Positions 1 to 9,300 of a DNA stretch of 34,833 nt are shown here, in pieces. This stretch comes from Flavobacteriales bacterium (GTDB lineage: Bacteria > Bacteroidota > Bacteroidia > Flavobacteriales_D > Parvicellaceae). The position numbers were made by a program, and so were the translations under genes. Position 1 is the stretch's first letter, and each line of letters starts with the position of its first letter. The notes beneath the pieces were generated by a model that was not told the origin of the DNA, searched no databases, and was given only the letters and a program-made list of their open reading frames with translations. The stretch lies in contig JAHDGY010000022.1 of the NCBI GenBank assembly GCA_020631555.1, positions 1-34,833 on the forward strand. The letters are read 5' to 3'.

Positions 1-59
1 TCAATAAAAAATCCAGAAAAATCAACCCCCCTAAAGGTTTTTAAGGAACGACTAGGTAT

Positions 60-365
60 TCATAAACCTGTAAATTTACTGTCGCTCACGGAGAAAATGC
101 TCACGGCCTTTTTTAAAATATTCCATTTCAGCATCCGCTAATTTCTTGCGCAGCTGCTTTAATTCCATTTGTTCTTTGCTCAGTTGAGCGTTGCCCTTAC
201 CGCTAAATGAGATTTGCTTGAAAGCTCTTTGCGCCAACGATAAATCAAGTCGGCTTTAACCCCTAATTCTTCTGCAATTTCTCGTGCATTACCCCGAACA
301 TTGCTTAATTCAACTGCTTTCAATTTGAACTCCTTGCTGTAATAACGTTTTCCTGTTCCCATCAC
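60..365 (-). pseudogene. IS3-family transposase OrfA remnant (two frameshifts)
   Basis: This is a broken OrfA, the helix-turn-helix DNA-binding subunit of an IS3-family transposase. The first 50 or so codons, from 365, read as a typical OrfA start (YYSKEFKLKAVEL, then REIAEELGV and LIYRWRKEL). The reading frame then shifts near 196-204: QISFSGKGNAQLSKEQ and LKQLRKKLADAEME continue in a second frame. A third frame near 108-114 carries the usual OrfA ending, KAVSIFSVSDSKFTGL, with its stop at 60-62. The second break looks like loss of about five bases between the ADAEME and LKKAV motifs. No A6G-type slippery site is seen, so mutation is more likely than programmed frameshifting. No recognisable OrfB start follows in bases 1-59. 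The family assignment is firm; the exact indels are inferred from memory of the family. Confidence 0.8.
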
Positions 366-391
366 TTAAACATATTAATTCATGCTTAACT

Positions 392-420
392 ATAGTGTCC
401 AGATAAAGGCAGAAGGTTCA
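392..420 (-). repeat. Probable IS3 terminal inverted repeat
   Basis: On the minus strand, upstream of the OrfA remnant, the sequence begins TGAACC and contains TCTGGACACTA, a common pattern at IS3-family left ends. It ends about 27 bp beyond the ccsBA stop codon, so the element inserted just 3' of that gene. The matching right end would lie outside the window. Confidence 0.5.
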
Positions 421-447
421 CTCTCTTAATAGATGTGAATCCCCCCA

Positions 448-3400
448 TCACTCATCACCCAAATTACCCAAATCTTGATAATACTTCTTTATGTATGCCG
501 TAATTGCAATAATAGCCAGAACCACAATTGCAATCGGAATTGAGGAATGAATTGGAATCCTATCTCCTTTTGCATAGGAATGAAGCCCACCAGTAAGGTA
601 GAAATTAACTCCAAAATAAGTCATGATAACTGATGAATAACAAATAATAGCGAGCAAGTTAAACGCAAAATAATTGCGACTAAAAAATGGAATCAGTCGG
701 AGATGAACCAGAACAGCATAAATCAATACGGTACATAATGCCCAAGTCTCTTTGGCATCCCATCCCCAGTATCTTCCCCAAGATTCGTTGGCCCAAACTC
801 CCCCTAAAAAGGTTCCTATCGTAAGCATATACAAGCCGACAGTCATCGTCATTTCGCTGGTCACCGTAATTTCCTTGATCTTGAGAAGAATTTGATCGCT
901 TCGCTTTTTAGTTCTCACCAAATACAATAGCAACACTGCAATACCCATAACAGACCCAAGCCCCAGGAAACCATAACTAGCGGTGATAATTGCTACATGG
1001 ATCATAAGCCAATAAGATTTTAAAACCGGCACCAACTGAGTAATTTCTGGATCGAAATTATTCATGTATGCTACCATCAAAGTCATAGCCGACAGGATGG
1101 TACTCGCGGCCATCGTCATCCGCGAATTCTTCAGAAAGATAAAACCTGCTAAAATAGTAGCCCAAGCAATAAAGGTCAATGCCTCGTATCCATTACTCCA
1201 AGGTGCGTGCCCGGAAATTCCCCATCGATCTATCAACGCCATACCATGTAGTATGAAATAGTAACCAATGGCAACAATCATTACCCAAGAAAGCCACAAT
1301 AAAACTTTATCAAATTTGACCCAGTTCAGAGGCAAAATAATTTGAATGATCAGGATGAGTAGCAATAACGACCCGTATAAGTAATACTGGTGCCAAACAC
1401 TTGAAAAAACCGCCTCTTTATTGTAAGCAATTTCCCGTTCAACCATCTCGACATCCGAGGTACCTTCAGTCCTTTTCTTTTGGTATTCGAGCAGCATATT
1501 CAGGGTATTGTCCGCTCCTTCCCAATCTCCAGTTTTCAACGACTCCAAAACGGCAGGAGTATAAATACTCGACAAAAAACCAATCGCCATCAACGAGTCT
1601 GTTCCATTCATGTCTTGGACACCTTCGAGCGGACTTGCCCATTTCCCCTCCGGATGATCTTGAATAGGATAAATATTTAAAAAACGATGCTGTACTAGCA
1701 TGAAATAAATATTGAAACGCTCATTAATTTTTAGAACTTCTTTATCAAAGATGCTTTGTCCCATTGGCTTCTTTCTAAAAGCCTCATTATACATGATTCC
1801 GAGTTTACTTTGAAAAGTCACAGAATCCATGAAATCCATGAACGAAGCGTATTTACTTTGGCCAGTAGAAAGCAATCTCTGAAATTCTTCCGTACTCTTG
1901 CCTTTCAAAGCAATCATCGGATGATCCTTCCAGTCATGTGCCCGAATGGTTAGTTCCAAAAACCACTGCATTGGGGTCAAACTGATCGAATCATTGATTT
2001 TTAGTTTCTGTTCCTTAACTACCTTCCGCATCAACTCTGAAGCGAGAGTGTGCATAGGCTTGACTCTACTACGATGTTGCACCATCACCCGACCAAATCG
2101 ATCCGCGTGTTCCTCATCAATAAATGTTTTCGGAATTTCGCTGGCAAGAGAATTTACGCTGATAAGCAACAACACTCCTGCCGCTCCAGTTGCATTGATC
2201 AACTTCTTCCTTTGTTCTCGAAGTTTTTTCAATTCCCTACGCAAAAATGCGTAGCGAGTATGCTTTGAAATAAGGGTAAAAATGAATCCTAATGCCATGA
2301 GCAGATATCCTATGTACGAAACGATTGTTCCTACCAAATCATGATTCACAGACAAAATAGTTCCGCGCTCATCTGGGTCGTACGAACTCTGAAACAGACG
2401 GTATCCGCGGTAGTCCACCACATTGTTCATAAAAATGTTATGCTTTTGGGTAATGCCCTTTTCCGCATCGTGGATCACCACATCACTTTCAAAAGACGAA
2501 GGATCCCGCGACCCTGCATAGCGTTCCAATCGAAAATCTTCTAATTCTACTTCAAAAGGAACGTCAATGGTTTGAGCTCCAAATCCCATCTGAAAATCGA
2601 TATTACCAATTCGGAAAAATTCACCAGTTGGAGAAAACATTTCTCCGCCAGTTAAAACCACCATTTTTTCTTCGTCACCGTATGTTACTTTCACACGCAG
2701 CATATCTGGCCCATCTTCCTTTATTCCTTTAGACACTAACATCACCTTAGATTTCGTATGAAAAGACTTAAAAACTATCTGGTCGTTTCCAAAGGTGTGC
2801 AATCTTCTTTGCTTAAACTCTTGGACAGAATCCGCCTTCAATACTCCCCTACTTTGATCACTCATTTGCATAAAAAGCACCGGGAATGTTGAATTCACAT
2901 AAACGTGTTCTTGAAAATCGCTGCTAAATTGAACTGCATTAACCGCTTCGGGAACATTGTAGGCATACTGGTGTTCACCAATAATTTTAACCTCACCTTC
3001 TTGCAGGTAAACGGTTTCCCGACCTTTACCAGAAGTGGTAACTAATTCCAACACATTTTTTCCTTCACTATCGACCTTCTCCAGTTTGTATTCAAAATTC
3101 GGTATGAACGAATCGTATTCAATTTTCACAGTATTTGCGTCTCCAGGAAAGGTAAACTCCTCTTCAAAGTAATTTGAGCTAATTAAATTGGCCAGCCAGT
3201 GCTGATCAGACAAAGTATTTAGATACAGCTTCCTAGAGTGAAATGAAACCTTTTTATCGCCATTATTTGCTGTAAACTGAAAATATGGTTCAGCGGAAAA
3301 TATAACGCTAGATTTTGCTCCTTCACGGATAGTCATTGTTCCCTCATAACTAATATATCGTGTAATTGCTGCTCCCGCCATGATGATGATAAATGCAACA

Positions 3401-3705
3401 TGGAATAACAATACAGTCCACTTTTCTTTGCGAACCAAATTGTATCGTTGAATGTTGTATATCATATTCAGAGTAAGCATTAGCAGAAGAAGTTCAAACC
3501 ATCCACGCTTATAGATCAAAGCTTTGGCTGCGGTTGTTCCCCACAATTCCTCGACGATAGTTGCTCCGCCAATGGCAAGAAAAAATAGAAAAAGACCAAT
3601 AGTCGTGAACTTAACGGAAAACATAAGGTCAAACACCTTTACCACCGTTTTTCCTGCTTTTCCCATATACTGTTTTTTGGACGCCACAAAGGTAACAATC
3701 GACAC
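448..3705 (-). CDS. ccsBA: Cytochrome c biogenesis protein CcsBA (System II haem lyase, CcsB/ResB-CcsA fusion)
   Basis: This integral membrane protein exports haem and attaches it covalently to CxxCH motifs of c-type apocytochromes. The N-terminal third has transmembrane segments near residues 30-50, 70-88 and 98-115, followed by a long periplasmic ResB-like region and another membrane segment near 455-475. The C-terminal third, about 760-1080, is a polytopic CcsA domain. It carries the tryptophan-rich haem-handling WWD motif (ESWGRYWGWDAKETW, around residue 978). At 1085 aa it is in the usual range for fused Bacteroidota proteins. A second start is possible at 3666 (MGKAGK, 13 residues in). 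It is divergent from hemN across a short intergenic region. The last codons (DLGNLGDE and stop) fall inside a GGGTGATT-type repeat. Confidence 0.93.
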   Translation of the reverse strand: MSIVTFVASKKQYMGKAGKTVVKVFDLMFSVKFTTIGLFLFFLAIGGATIVEELWGTTAAKALIYKRGWFELLLLMLTLNMIYNIQRYNLVRKEKWTVLLFHVAFIIIMAGAAITRYISYEGTMTIREGAKSSVIFSAEPYFQFTANNGDKKVSFHSRKLYLNTLSDQHWLANLISSNYFEEEFTFPGDANTVKIEYDSFIPNFEYKLEKVDSEGKNVLELVTTSGKGRETVYLQEGEVKIIGEHQYAYNVPEAVNAVQFSSDFQEHVYVNSTFPVLFMQMSDQSRGVLKADSVQEFKQRRLHTFGNDQIVFKSFHTKSKVMLVSKGIKEDGPDMLRVKVTYGDEEKMVVLTGGEMFSPTGEFFRIGNIDFQMGFGAQTIDVPFEVELEDFRLERYAGSRDPSSFESDVVIHDAEKGITQKHNIFMNNVVDYRGYRLFQSSYDPDERGTILSVNHDLVGTIVSYIGYLLMALGFIFTLISKHTRYAFLRRELKKLREQRKKLINATGAAGVLLLISVNSLASEIPKTFIDEEHADRFGRVMVQHRSRVKPMHTLASELMRKVVKEQKLKINDSISLTPMQWFLELTIRAHDWKDHPMIALKGKSTEEFQRLLSTGQSKYASFMDFMDSVTFQSKLGIMYNEAFRKKPMGQSIFDKEVLKINERFNIYFMLVQHRFLNIYPIQDHPEGKWASPLEGVQDMNGTDSLMAIGFLSSIYTPAVLESLKTGDWEGADNTLNMLLEYQKKRTEGTSDVEMVEREIAYNKEAVFSSVWHQYYLYGSLLLLILIIQIILPLNWVKFDKVLLWLSWVMIVAIGYYFILHGMALIDRWGISGHAPWSNGYEALTFIAWATILAGFIFLKNSRMTMAASTILSAMTLMVAYMNNFDPEITQLVPVLKSYWLMIHVAIITASYGFLGLGSVMGIAVLLLYLVRTKKRSDQILLKIKEITVTSEMTMTVGLYMLTIGTFLGGVWANESWGRYWGWDAKETWALCTVLIYAVLVHLRLIPFFSRNYFAFNLLAIICYSSVIMTYFGVNFYLTGGLHSYAKGDRIPIHSSIPIAIVVLAIIAITAYIKKYYQDLGNLGDE

Positions 3706-3775
3706 GCGTATGCCAACATATCTACCAGCTAAACTTTCTCGAAATAGGAGAATTCTACTTGTCTTAATTTGCTTT

Positions 3776-3783
3776 TATCTTTG
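3776..3783 (+). promoter_or_regulatory. Candidate Bacteroidota -7 promoter element for hemN
   Basis: TATCTTTG matches the Bacteroidota -7 consensus TAnnTTTG and lies 31 bp before the preferred hemN ATG. No convincing -33 TTG box at the usual spacing was found, so this is a weak prediction. Confidence 0.35.
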
Positions 3784-3814
3784 GGGTCTAATTCAACTAA
3801 ATTCGTTGCGTTTG

Positions 3815-5176
3815 ATGAACCAGGATCTGATTCGTAAATATAATGTTCCCGGCCCGCGGTACACCAGTTATCCAACCGTACCATATTGGGACAAATCCGA
3901 ACTAGACTACAACCTTTGGCTTGAATCGGTTCGAAAAACGTTTAACGCAACAAACCGGCAAGGAATAAGCTTATACATACATTTACCGTTTTGCGAAGAC
4001 CTTTGTACTTTTTGCGGTTGCCACAAAAGAATCACCAAAAGACACTCCGTAGAAACGCCTTATATTGAAGCTGTTCTAAAGGAATGGAAACTGTACCGAG
4101 AGTTGTTTTCTGAAGCCCCTAGAATTAAGGAAATTCATTTGGGTGGAGGCACTCCAACATTCTTTAATGCTGGAAATCTAAAACGACTTATTGAAGGAAT
4201 TTTGGAGCAAGCCGACCTTGCAGCTGAATTTGAATTTAGCTTCGAAGCTCACCCGAATCATACTTCCAAAGACCAGTTAAAAACTTTATTCGACCTTGGG
4301 TTTCGCAGGAATAGTTTCGGGGTACAGGACTATGACCCAAAAGTTCAAAAGGTTATCAATCGGATTCAACCATTCGAAAACGTTCAACGTGTTCATGAGT
4401 GGTCAAAAGAAATTGGCTATACGTCTATAAGCCACGACTTGGTCTTCGGATTGCCATTGCAAACGATGGACAACGTGAAAAGAACCATTGAACTTACTAA
4501 TTCGTTGCGACCAGATCGATTAGCCTATTACAGTTATGCTCACGTACCGTGGATCAAAGGTTTGGGTCAAAGGGGCTACGATGAAAATGATCTTCCTAAA
4601 GACGAGGAAAAAAGAGCACTGTACGAAATCGGAAAACAACTTTTCGATGAAAATGGCTACGTGGAAATTGGAATGGATCATTTTGCGTTAGAGTCCGACA
4701 ACATGTATCAAGCAATGATAGAAGAGAAATTGCACCGCAATTTCATGGGGTATACCACCAACAATACCAAGCTGATGATCGGTCTTGGAATGTCTTCTAT
4801 TAGCGATAGTTGGACCGGTTTTGCACAAAACGTAAAATCAGTAGAAGAATACGAGTCGATTGTTCACAATGGTAAAATCCCTGTTTTTCGAGGACACCTG
4901 TTAAATGAAGAGGATCTAGTGATTCGACAACACATTCTCAATATTATGTGCCATTTTAAAACGGACTGGAGCGATCCAGCAATGCAGTTCGAAGGATTAG
5001 AAAACGTACACGCCAGACTCGAAGAAATGGAGCTAGACGGATTGGTAAAGTTTTCTGAAAATGGAATTGAACTTCCAGAGGAAGCTCGCCCTTACGTTCG
5101 AAATGTTTGCATGGCCTTCGATTTAAAATTGCTTCGAAGCAAGCCTACCACCAGAATATTCTCGATGACTATCTAG
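3815..5176 (+). CDS. hemN: Oxygen-independent coproporphyrinogen III oxidase HemN (radical SAM)
   Basis: This cytoplasmic radical-SAM enzyme converts coproporphyrinogen III to protoporphyrinogen IX without oxygen in haem synthesis. The cluster-binding motif is Cys60-x3-Cys64-x2-Cys67 (CEDLCTFCGC), and HLGGGTPTFF follows as the SAM-binding glycine motif. The start at 3815 (MNQDLIRKYNVPGPRYTSYP) gives 453 aa, which aligns with known HemN N-termini. The open frame extends upstream to 3524, but that part is hydrophobic non-family sequence antisense to ccsBA. The C-terminus (AFDLKLLRSKPTTRIFSMTI) looks complete. The neighbouring haem lyase fits a haem and cytochrome context. The gene converges on the injection-system cluster. 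Confidence 0.95.
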   Translation: MNQDLIRKYNVPGPRYTSYPTVPYWDKSELDYNLWLESVRKTFNATNRQGISLYIHLPFCEDLCTFCGCHKRITKRHSVETPYIEAVLKEWKLYRELFSEAPRIKEIHLGGGTPTFFNAGNLKRLIEGILEQADLAAEFEFSFEAHPNHTSKDQLKTLFDLGFRRNSFGVQDYDPKVQKVINRIQPFENVQRVHEWSKEIGYTSISHDLVFGLPLQTMDNVKRTIELTNSLRPDRLAYYSYAHVPWIKGLGQRGYDENDLPKDEEKRALYEIGKQLFDENGYVEIGMDHFALESDNMYQAMIEEKLHRNFMGYTTNNTKLMIGLGMSSISDSWTGFAQNVKSVEEYESIVHNGKIPVFRGHLLNEEDLVIRQHILNIMCHFKTDWSDPAMQFEGLENVHARLEEMELDGLVKFSENGIELPEEARPYVRNVCMAFDLKLLRSKPTTRIFSMTI

Positions 5177-5706
5177 CGAGGATTAGCTTTTCCTATCAGG
5201 CCAGCCCCGAAACATACAACAAATTGATTAACAATGCTTTTACCCTGTTTTAGATTGTATTTAAATTAAAAATTATGGTCTCGAATGGTATTCGAGTGCT
5301 GACTCTTGGATTTTGTTGGATACCCGTCCAGAAGAGTGTGTCTGAAAAGAAAAGGAGTTTCCCCCACTTCCCTTTGCTTGATTGGCACGATGAATTGAAC
5401 TGTTACCAGGTCTTGCCTTATAGGTAGCACTCCTCCGCATTGGTTGATTTCGTTAGGTTATAGGTTATTTCAAATAACGGGATTATTCTTATAAAACTTC
5501 GCTTTGATAAGTTATTATTTACGTTTTTTCGGGCGGAAATAGTAACAGCCATTATCGATAGACAATTAACTGTTTTTGCTAAAAAGAAATACGTAAAAAT
5601 TGGCAACATTAAAACCGTTTACGCCTTATTCGAGTGCCTCAGGGCAGCGCGCTTCGAGTACCCTCAGCGGAGCGTGCCTCAGGGTGCAAGAAGCCCAATC
5701 ACCCAA
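5177..5706. other. Intergenic region between hemN and the cluster's last gene
   Basis: This 530-bp stretch separates two convergent genes. It holds a perfect 7-bp inverted repeat with a 3-nt loop (CTCGAAT/ATTCGAG, 5280-5296), the left 45-bp direct repeat (5318-5362) and the first dispersed repeat (from 5629). A 63-codon leftward open frame (5418-5609) has no recognisable family or coding character. No clear U-tract terminator is visible, although a terminator would be expected between convergent genes. Confidence 0.6.
5318..5362 (+). repeat. Left copy of 45-bp direct repeat
   Basis: The sequence starts GGATACCCGTCCAGAAGAGT and ends GGAGTTTCC. It matches 34747-34791 over 45 bp with two adjacent mismatches, in the same orientation. 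The copy lies 142 bp after the hemN stop. The two copies bracket the whole contractile-injection cluster. They could be attachment-type sites, ends of a small mobile element, or copies of a dispersed repeat. Confidence 0.85.
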
Positions 5707-5709
5707 TCA
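5629..5709 (+). repeat. Dispersed intergenic repeat, copy A
   Basis: Two imperfect tandem units of about 24 bp (TTCGAG-x-CCTCAG-x-AGCG type) are followed by CTCAGGGTGCA and a CCCAATCACCCAATCA tail. A nearly identical copy is at 6282-6370. The repeat abuts the 3' end of the pentapeptide gene. Confidence 0.8.
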
Positions 5710-6240
5710 TAGTTTCAGATGTCGAACTTTTAACAAGTCAACACCTTCAAAGTTTGCCTTGTCTGCATTTATGGAGTGCATGAAATTGGCATTTTCTAAA
5801 TCTGCGTTTGAGAAATTGGCTCCTTCTAAATTGGCGCGCATGAAATTAGCCTCAAACAAAAGTGCATTAGAGAAGTTTGAATTGGTTAAATCTGACTGCC
5901 CAAACATTACCTTTTCGAGGAAAGCCTTAGACATATTTACAGCAGACAAATCCACATTAATAAACGAAGTTTCTGGCAAAAACGACTTGTGAAAATTGGC
6001 TCCAGACAAATCAGAATAGTCAAATGCAACACCGCGAATTTTACTTTCGGAAAAGTCCACACCGGACATGGGCGCTCCAAGAATCATATTCGGCACGGCC
6101 AAATCAGCGGGTAATGAATTTATCAAACCATTTACCGAATCAATATCCCCCAACTTCAAATAATCAACCAAACCGCTAAGCGTATCTTGAGCACCCTCAA
6201 AATTCCAAGCACTGCTAAATTTTTCCTTTTGTTCGCTCAT
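5707..6240 (-). CDS. Pentapeptide-repeat protein
   Basis: This 177-aa protein is of unknown function. Residues 1-55 are a non-repetitive, probably helical lead-in. From about residue 57 to the end it is built of A(N/D)LxX-type pentapeptides, such as GVDFSES, GANFHKS, RANLEGANFSNADLENANF and KANFEGV. These predict a right-handed quadrilateral beta-helix of roughly five to six coils. There is no signal peptide or membrane segment. It is the last leftward gene of the cluster, 128 bp after the large cargo-like gene, with a dispersed repeat in the gap. It may be a separate passenger or part of the cargo module. Known pentapeptide proteins include gyrase-protecting DNA mimics and structural scaffolds, but nothing here assigns either role. 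Confidence 0.85.
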   Translation of the reverse strand: MSEQKEKFSSAWNFEGAQDTLSGLVDYLKLGDIDSVNGLINSLPADLAVPNMILGAPMSGVDFSESKIRGVAFDYSDLSGANFHKSFLPETSFINVDLSAVNMSKAFLEKVMFGQSDLTNSNFSNALLFEANFMRANLEGANFSNADLENANFMHSINADKANFEGVDLLKVRHLKL

Positions 6241-6281
6241 TCAATATTCTAACATTATTGTTTTACTTCAATCTTCTACCC

Positions 6282-6370
6282 TTCGAATACCTCAGGGCAG
6301 CGCGCTTCGAAGATCCTCAGCGGAACGTGCCTCAGGGTGCAAATATCACCCAACGCCCAATCACCCAATT
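6282..6370 (+). repeat. Dispersed intergenic repeat, copy B
   Basis: This copy carries the same tandem TTCGA-CCTCAG-AGCG units as copy A, with the shared strings CCTCAGGGCAGCGCGCTTCGA and CGTGCCTCAGGGTGCAA. It ends in CCCAATCACCCAATT, which runs up to the stop codon of the 1378-aa gene. Confidence 0.8.
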
Positions 6371-9300
6371 AATTTCCAAATTGTGCTTGAAAGATATCGA
6401 ATTCGAGCTGACGAATATCCTCTCCCACGCGATTTAATAACCCTTCTACGTTTCTTACTTGAGTTTCAGTTGTTGCAGCTTCCAATTGAGTTTCTAGTTC
6501 TTGCAACCTATCCAATAACCCTCTCCTTCGCCCCATGAGTTCCGTCATTGTCTCCCTATTTCGAAGACGACTGATGCTTCTTTGTGTCGCATCAGCTCGG
6601 GAAACCTCAGCTTCAATTTTAGTTTGCATTCTTGGGCGCAAAACGGCAACATCACCTTCACCAACCCATCTTCCATCAGGCCCTTCCACCCAGCGGTGCG
6701 GGCGACTAGGAGGCCAACCAATTTCACTTAAAAACCCATGAACGCGGTTAATTAACCTATTCACTTCAGAAAGCCGTTCGAATAGAATATCGGCCCCTCG
6801 GTTGGTCAAGCTTTCTGTTGGGTTATTTAATTCAAATTCAATCGCTCGTCGAACATTTACCAATGCATCATGTGCGTTTTGCAAATCGCGAATATGGCTA
6901 TAAGGCTTACCATCAGGGCGCAATACCACCTCACCATTTTTCATAAGAGGTTCGTTCCTGGCCTCAATTCTAGACGCATTGTAGTGATTCTTACCAGCCT
7001 CGCTATTCACGTCTCCAAGTGGATCGTGCTTGAGTTTTTCCATTGTTTCAAGCGCATCGGCAGTCTCTCGCCGCATTCCGTGCGACCCCGTAACCTGTGT
7101 TCTTAAGGCATCTACTTCTCCCTCTAATTCCCGGAGCCGTTCACGTAATCTTCCCACTCGGTTTTGAGACTCTGCGTTGGCAATTTCCTGTCTAATTCGC
7201 GCTAACTCTTGCTGCTTTAAAGTCAATTGTTCCTGGGTCTTTTGTAACACATCGCCAAAATCGCCCTGGGCATCGTTCGCCTGATTTCTCCGATTAATTG
7301 TTTCTTGGACTTCAGTCACTTTTCGTTGCACTGCCTCCGCCTGGGCTTCAGCTTGCGCTTTTTGAGTTGCCAGCTCTCTGACATATTCCTCCTTATTACT
7401 TCTTCGGTTATTTCCTTCCGATTCATTAGTTCTATCACCTTGGTTTTCATCTGGAATTGGCTCCTCCGCATTTCGGCGATTGAATAACCCTCTTACCCAG
7501 TTAATAAATCGGTCACCAATCGGCAATTCCTCAGGAGTGTTTCCTCCATTTCGCCTAGCTCTGGTGTTTCGTCCAACACCTTCAACCCATTCTACCCCTC
7601 TATTTAAAGCCCTACCAACAGGCCCTTCAGTAAGCACCCTAGGCATTCGCAATCCTCGAAGAATTGGAATCTTGCTCTTGACAGCCAAAAGGATCGTTAC
7701 AAATTGTAAAGTTCCGCTGGTTCCGGAATACCAGCGATCAAACGTATTCATACCAAGATCATCACCGGAGGCAATATCACGGTTAGTAATTCCCTGGTAA
7801 ATCATGGTTATACCCAGTGTATCGGATATGGCCAATGGCAAACTCATCCAACCGTTACCATTCCAAATTCTGCTAGCCAGCGCCCAGATAAACATACCCG
7901 CCAGTAATACTGCTCCGATCACCAATAAGGCACCGGTAATTGAGCTAAACACCCCTGCTGCCACCAAAATTGCCGCAACGGCAATAATGATAATGAGCAT
8001 AACTATAAAATCTCCAATAGCCGCTATAGCACCTTCCCACCAACTTGCTGTCTCCCTATCTGCGGCCGACCATAACCTACTGAATAACGGATCGGTTAGT
8101 GGCTGTTTAGCCGTTGCAATATTCTCGTCATTTTGGGCAATCAACTCTGTCAAGAACTGCGCATTTGCCTCCAATATCTTGCCTTTTCTCTCCTCAATTG
8201 CCTCATCAATTCCCATTAGTGCTTCGGTCCGTAATTGATCCATCGAAGCCTGCAGCGAACCGAAAGATTCATCCATTTTCACAGCAAGATCAGACAAACT
8301 TTGCTGACGCTGCTGCGCGCTTGTGGCAACTAACTGTCTTGCCTGTTGCGTTGTCTTATTGCCTATTTCACTATTCGACTGCAAGTTGGACTGAACAACC
8401 CTATCGAATGCTTGAATTCCTTGGTTGGTGATGGCATCTAATTGGGCTATGGCATCCTGTCCGATAGATAGCATTTGGGCCACACTACCTTGCTGCACTT
8501 CACGCACCGCAGAAAGTATTGGCGTACCATCCCCTGGAGTCAAGACATTATTAATGCTTTGACCTAACTGTGTGGCCATTTCGATACCATATCTTCCCTT
8601 ATCCTGAATTTCCTGAATTGTTCGACCCGAAGCCTCAGCGACCAATTGTAATCCGGTTTGTTTGCTCTCTTCGACAGATGCAATTTGCGTTTGCTCCAAT
8701 TGGTTCAACTGCTGAAGTTCTTGTTCTTCCTTGGTTGCTAGACTAGTTATGACCGATTGATAAGCATTATCTATAACCGATCTAAAATTCTCAATGCCCT
8801 CATTAATCGAACCGGTCAATTCTTGCGTTGAGTTTGTAATCTGCTGAGAAATATCCGTTCGGTATCTCTCAAACCCTCCATTAAAATTTGCTGCTGTACT
8901 TAGTAAGTCTTGACGAATCGTGGCTGTACTATTGCGCATATCCTGAGCACTTTCTCGGGCAATTCGGCGGACCGAACTACGAGCTTCCGGATGACCATCT
9001 CCACTCTTCGGATGCCTTCCGGCAACTGTTTCGCCCTCTGCAATTGCCTGTTGCGCTGCAGCCTCCAATTCAGCATCCGCCCGATTAGCTTCATTGGTAG
9101 CATTTACTGTAGGCATATTTGTTTGCTCATCTACAAAAGCATTGAAGCTTGTTCGACGCGCCTCCATTTCGGTATTCAGCATTGCAATTTTATCGGTTCT
9201 CACAGCCTCCAATCGGACAAACTCTGCTTCTTTATTGACCTGCAAAGTTTGACGTGTTTGCTCATAACCTTGCTCCAACGTTTGTCGTTGCTCCCCGATT

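Noticed and set aside
76-204. Programmed frameshift in the IS3 OrfA
   Set aside because: The frame changes lie inside OrfA rather than at the OrfA-OrfB junction, and no A6G-type slippery site with a following structure was seen.
3524-3814. N-terminal extension of hemN
   Set aside because: The open frame upstream of 3815 is antisense to ccsBA and has no HemN similarity. The family N-terminus starts at MNQDLIRKYN.
5280-5296. Rho-independent terminator
   Set aside because: The 7-bp stem is perfect but no T-run follows on either strand, so it is recorded only as an inverted repeat.
5418-5609. 63-codon leftward open frame in the intergenic region
   Set aside because: No family, AT-rich low-quality composition, no operon-like spacing to neighbours. 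Probably chance.
7480-8238. Rightward open frames of 106 and 144 codons opposite the 1378-aa gene
   Set aside because: They lie wholly antisense to a well-supported gene and show no domain or motif.
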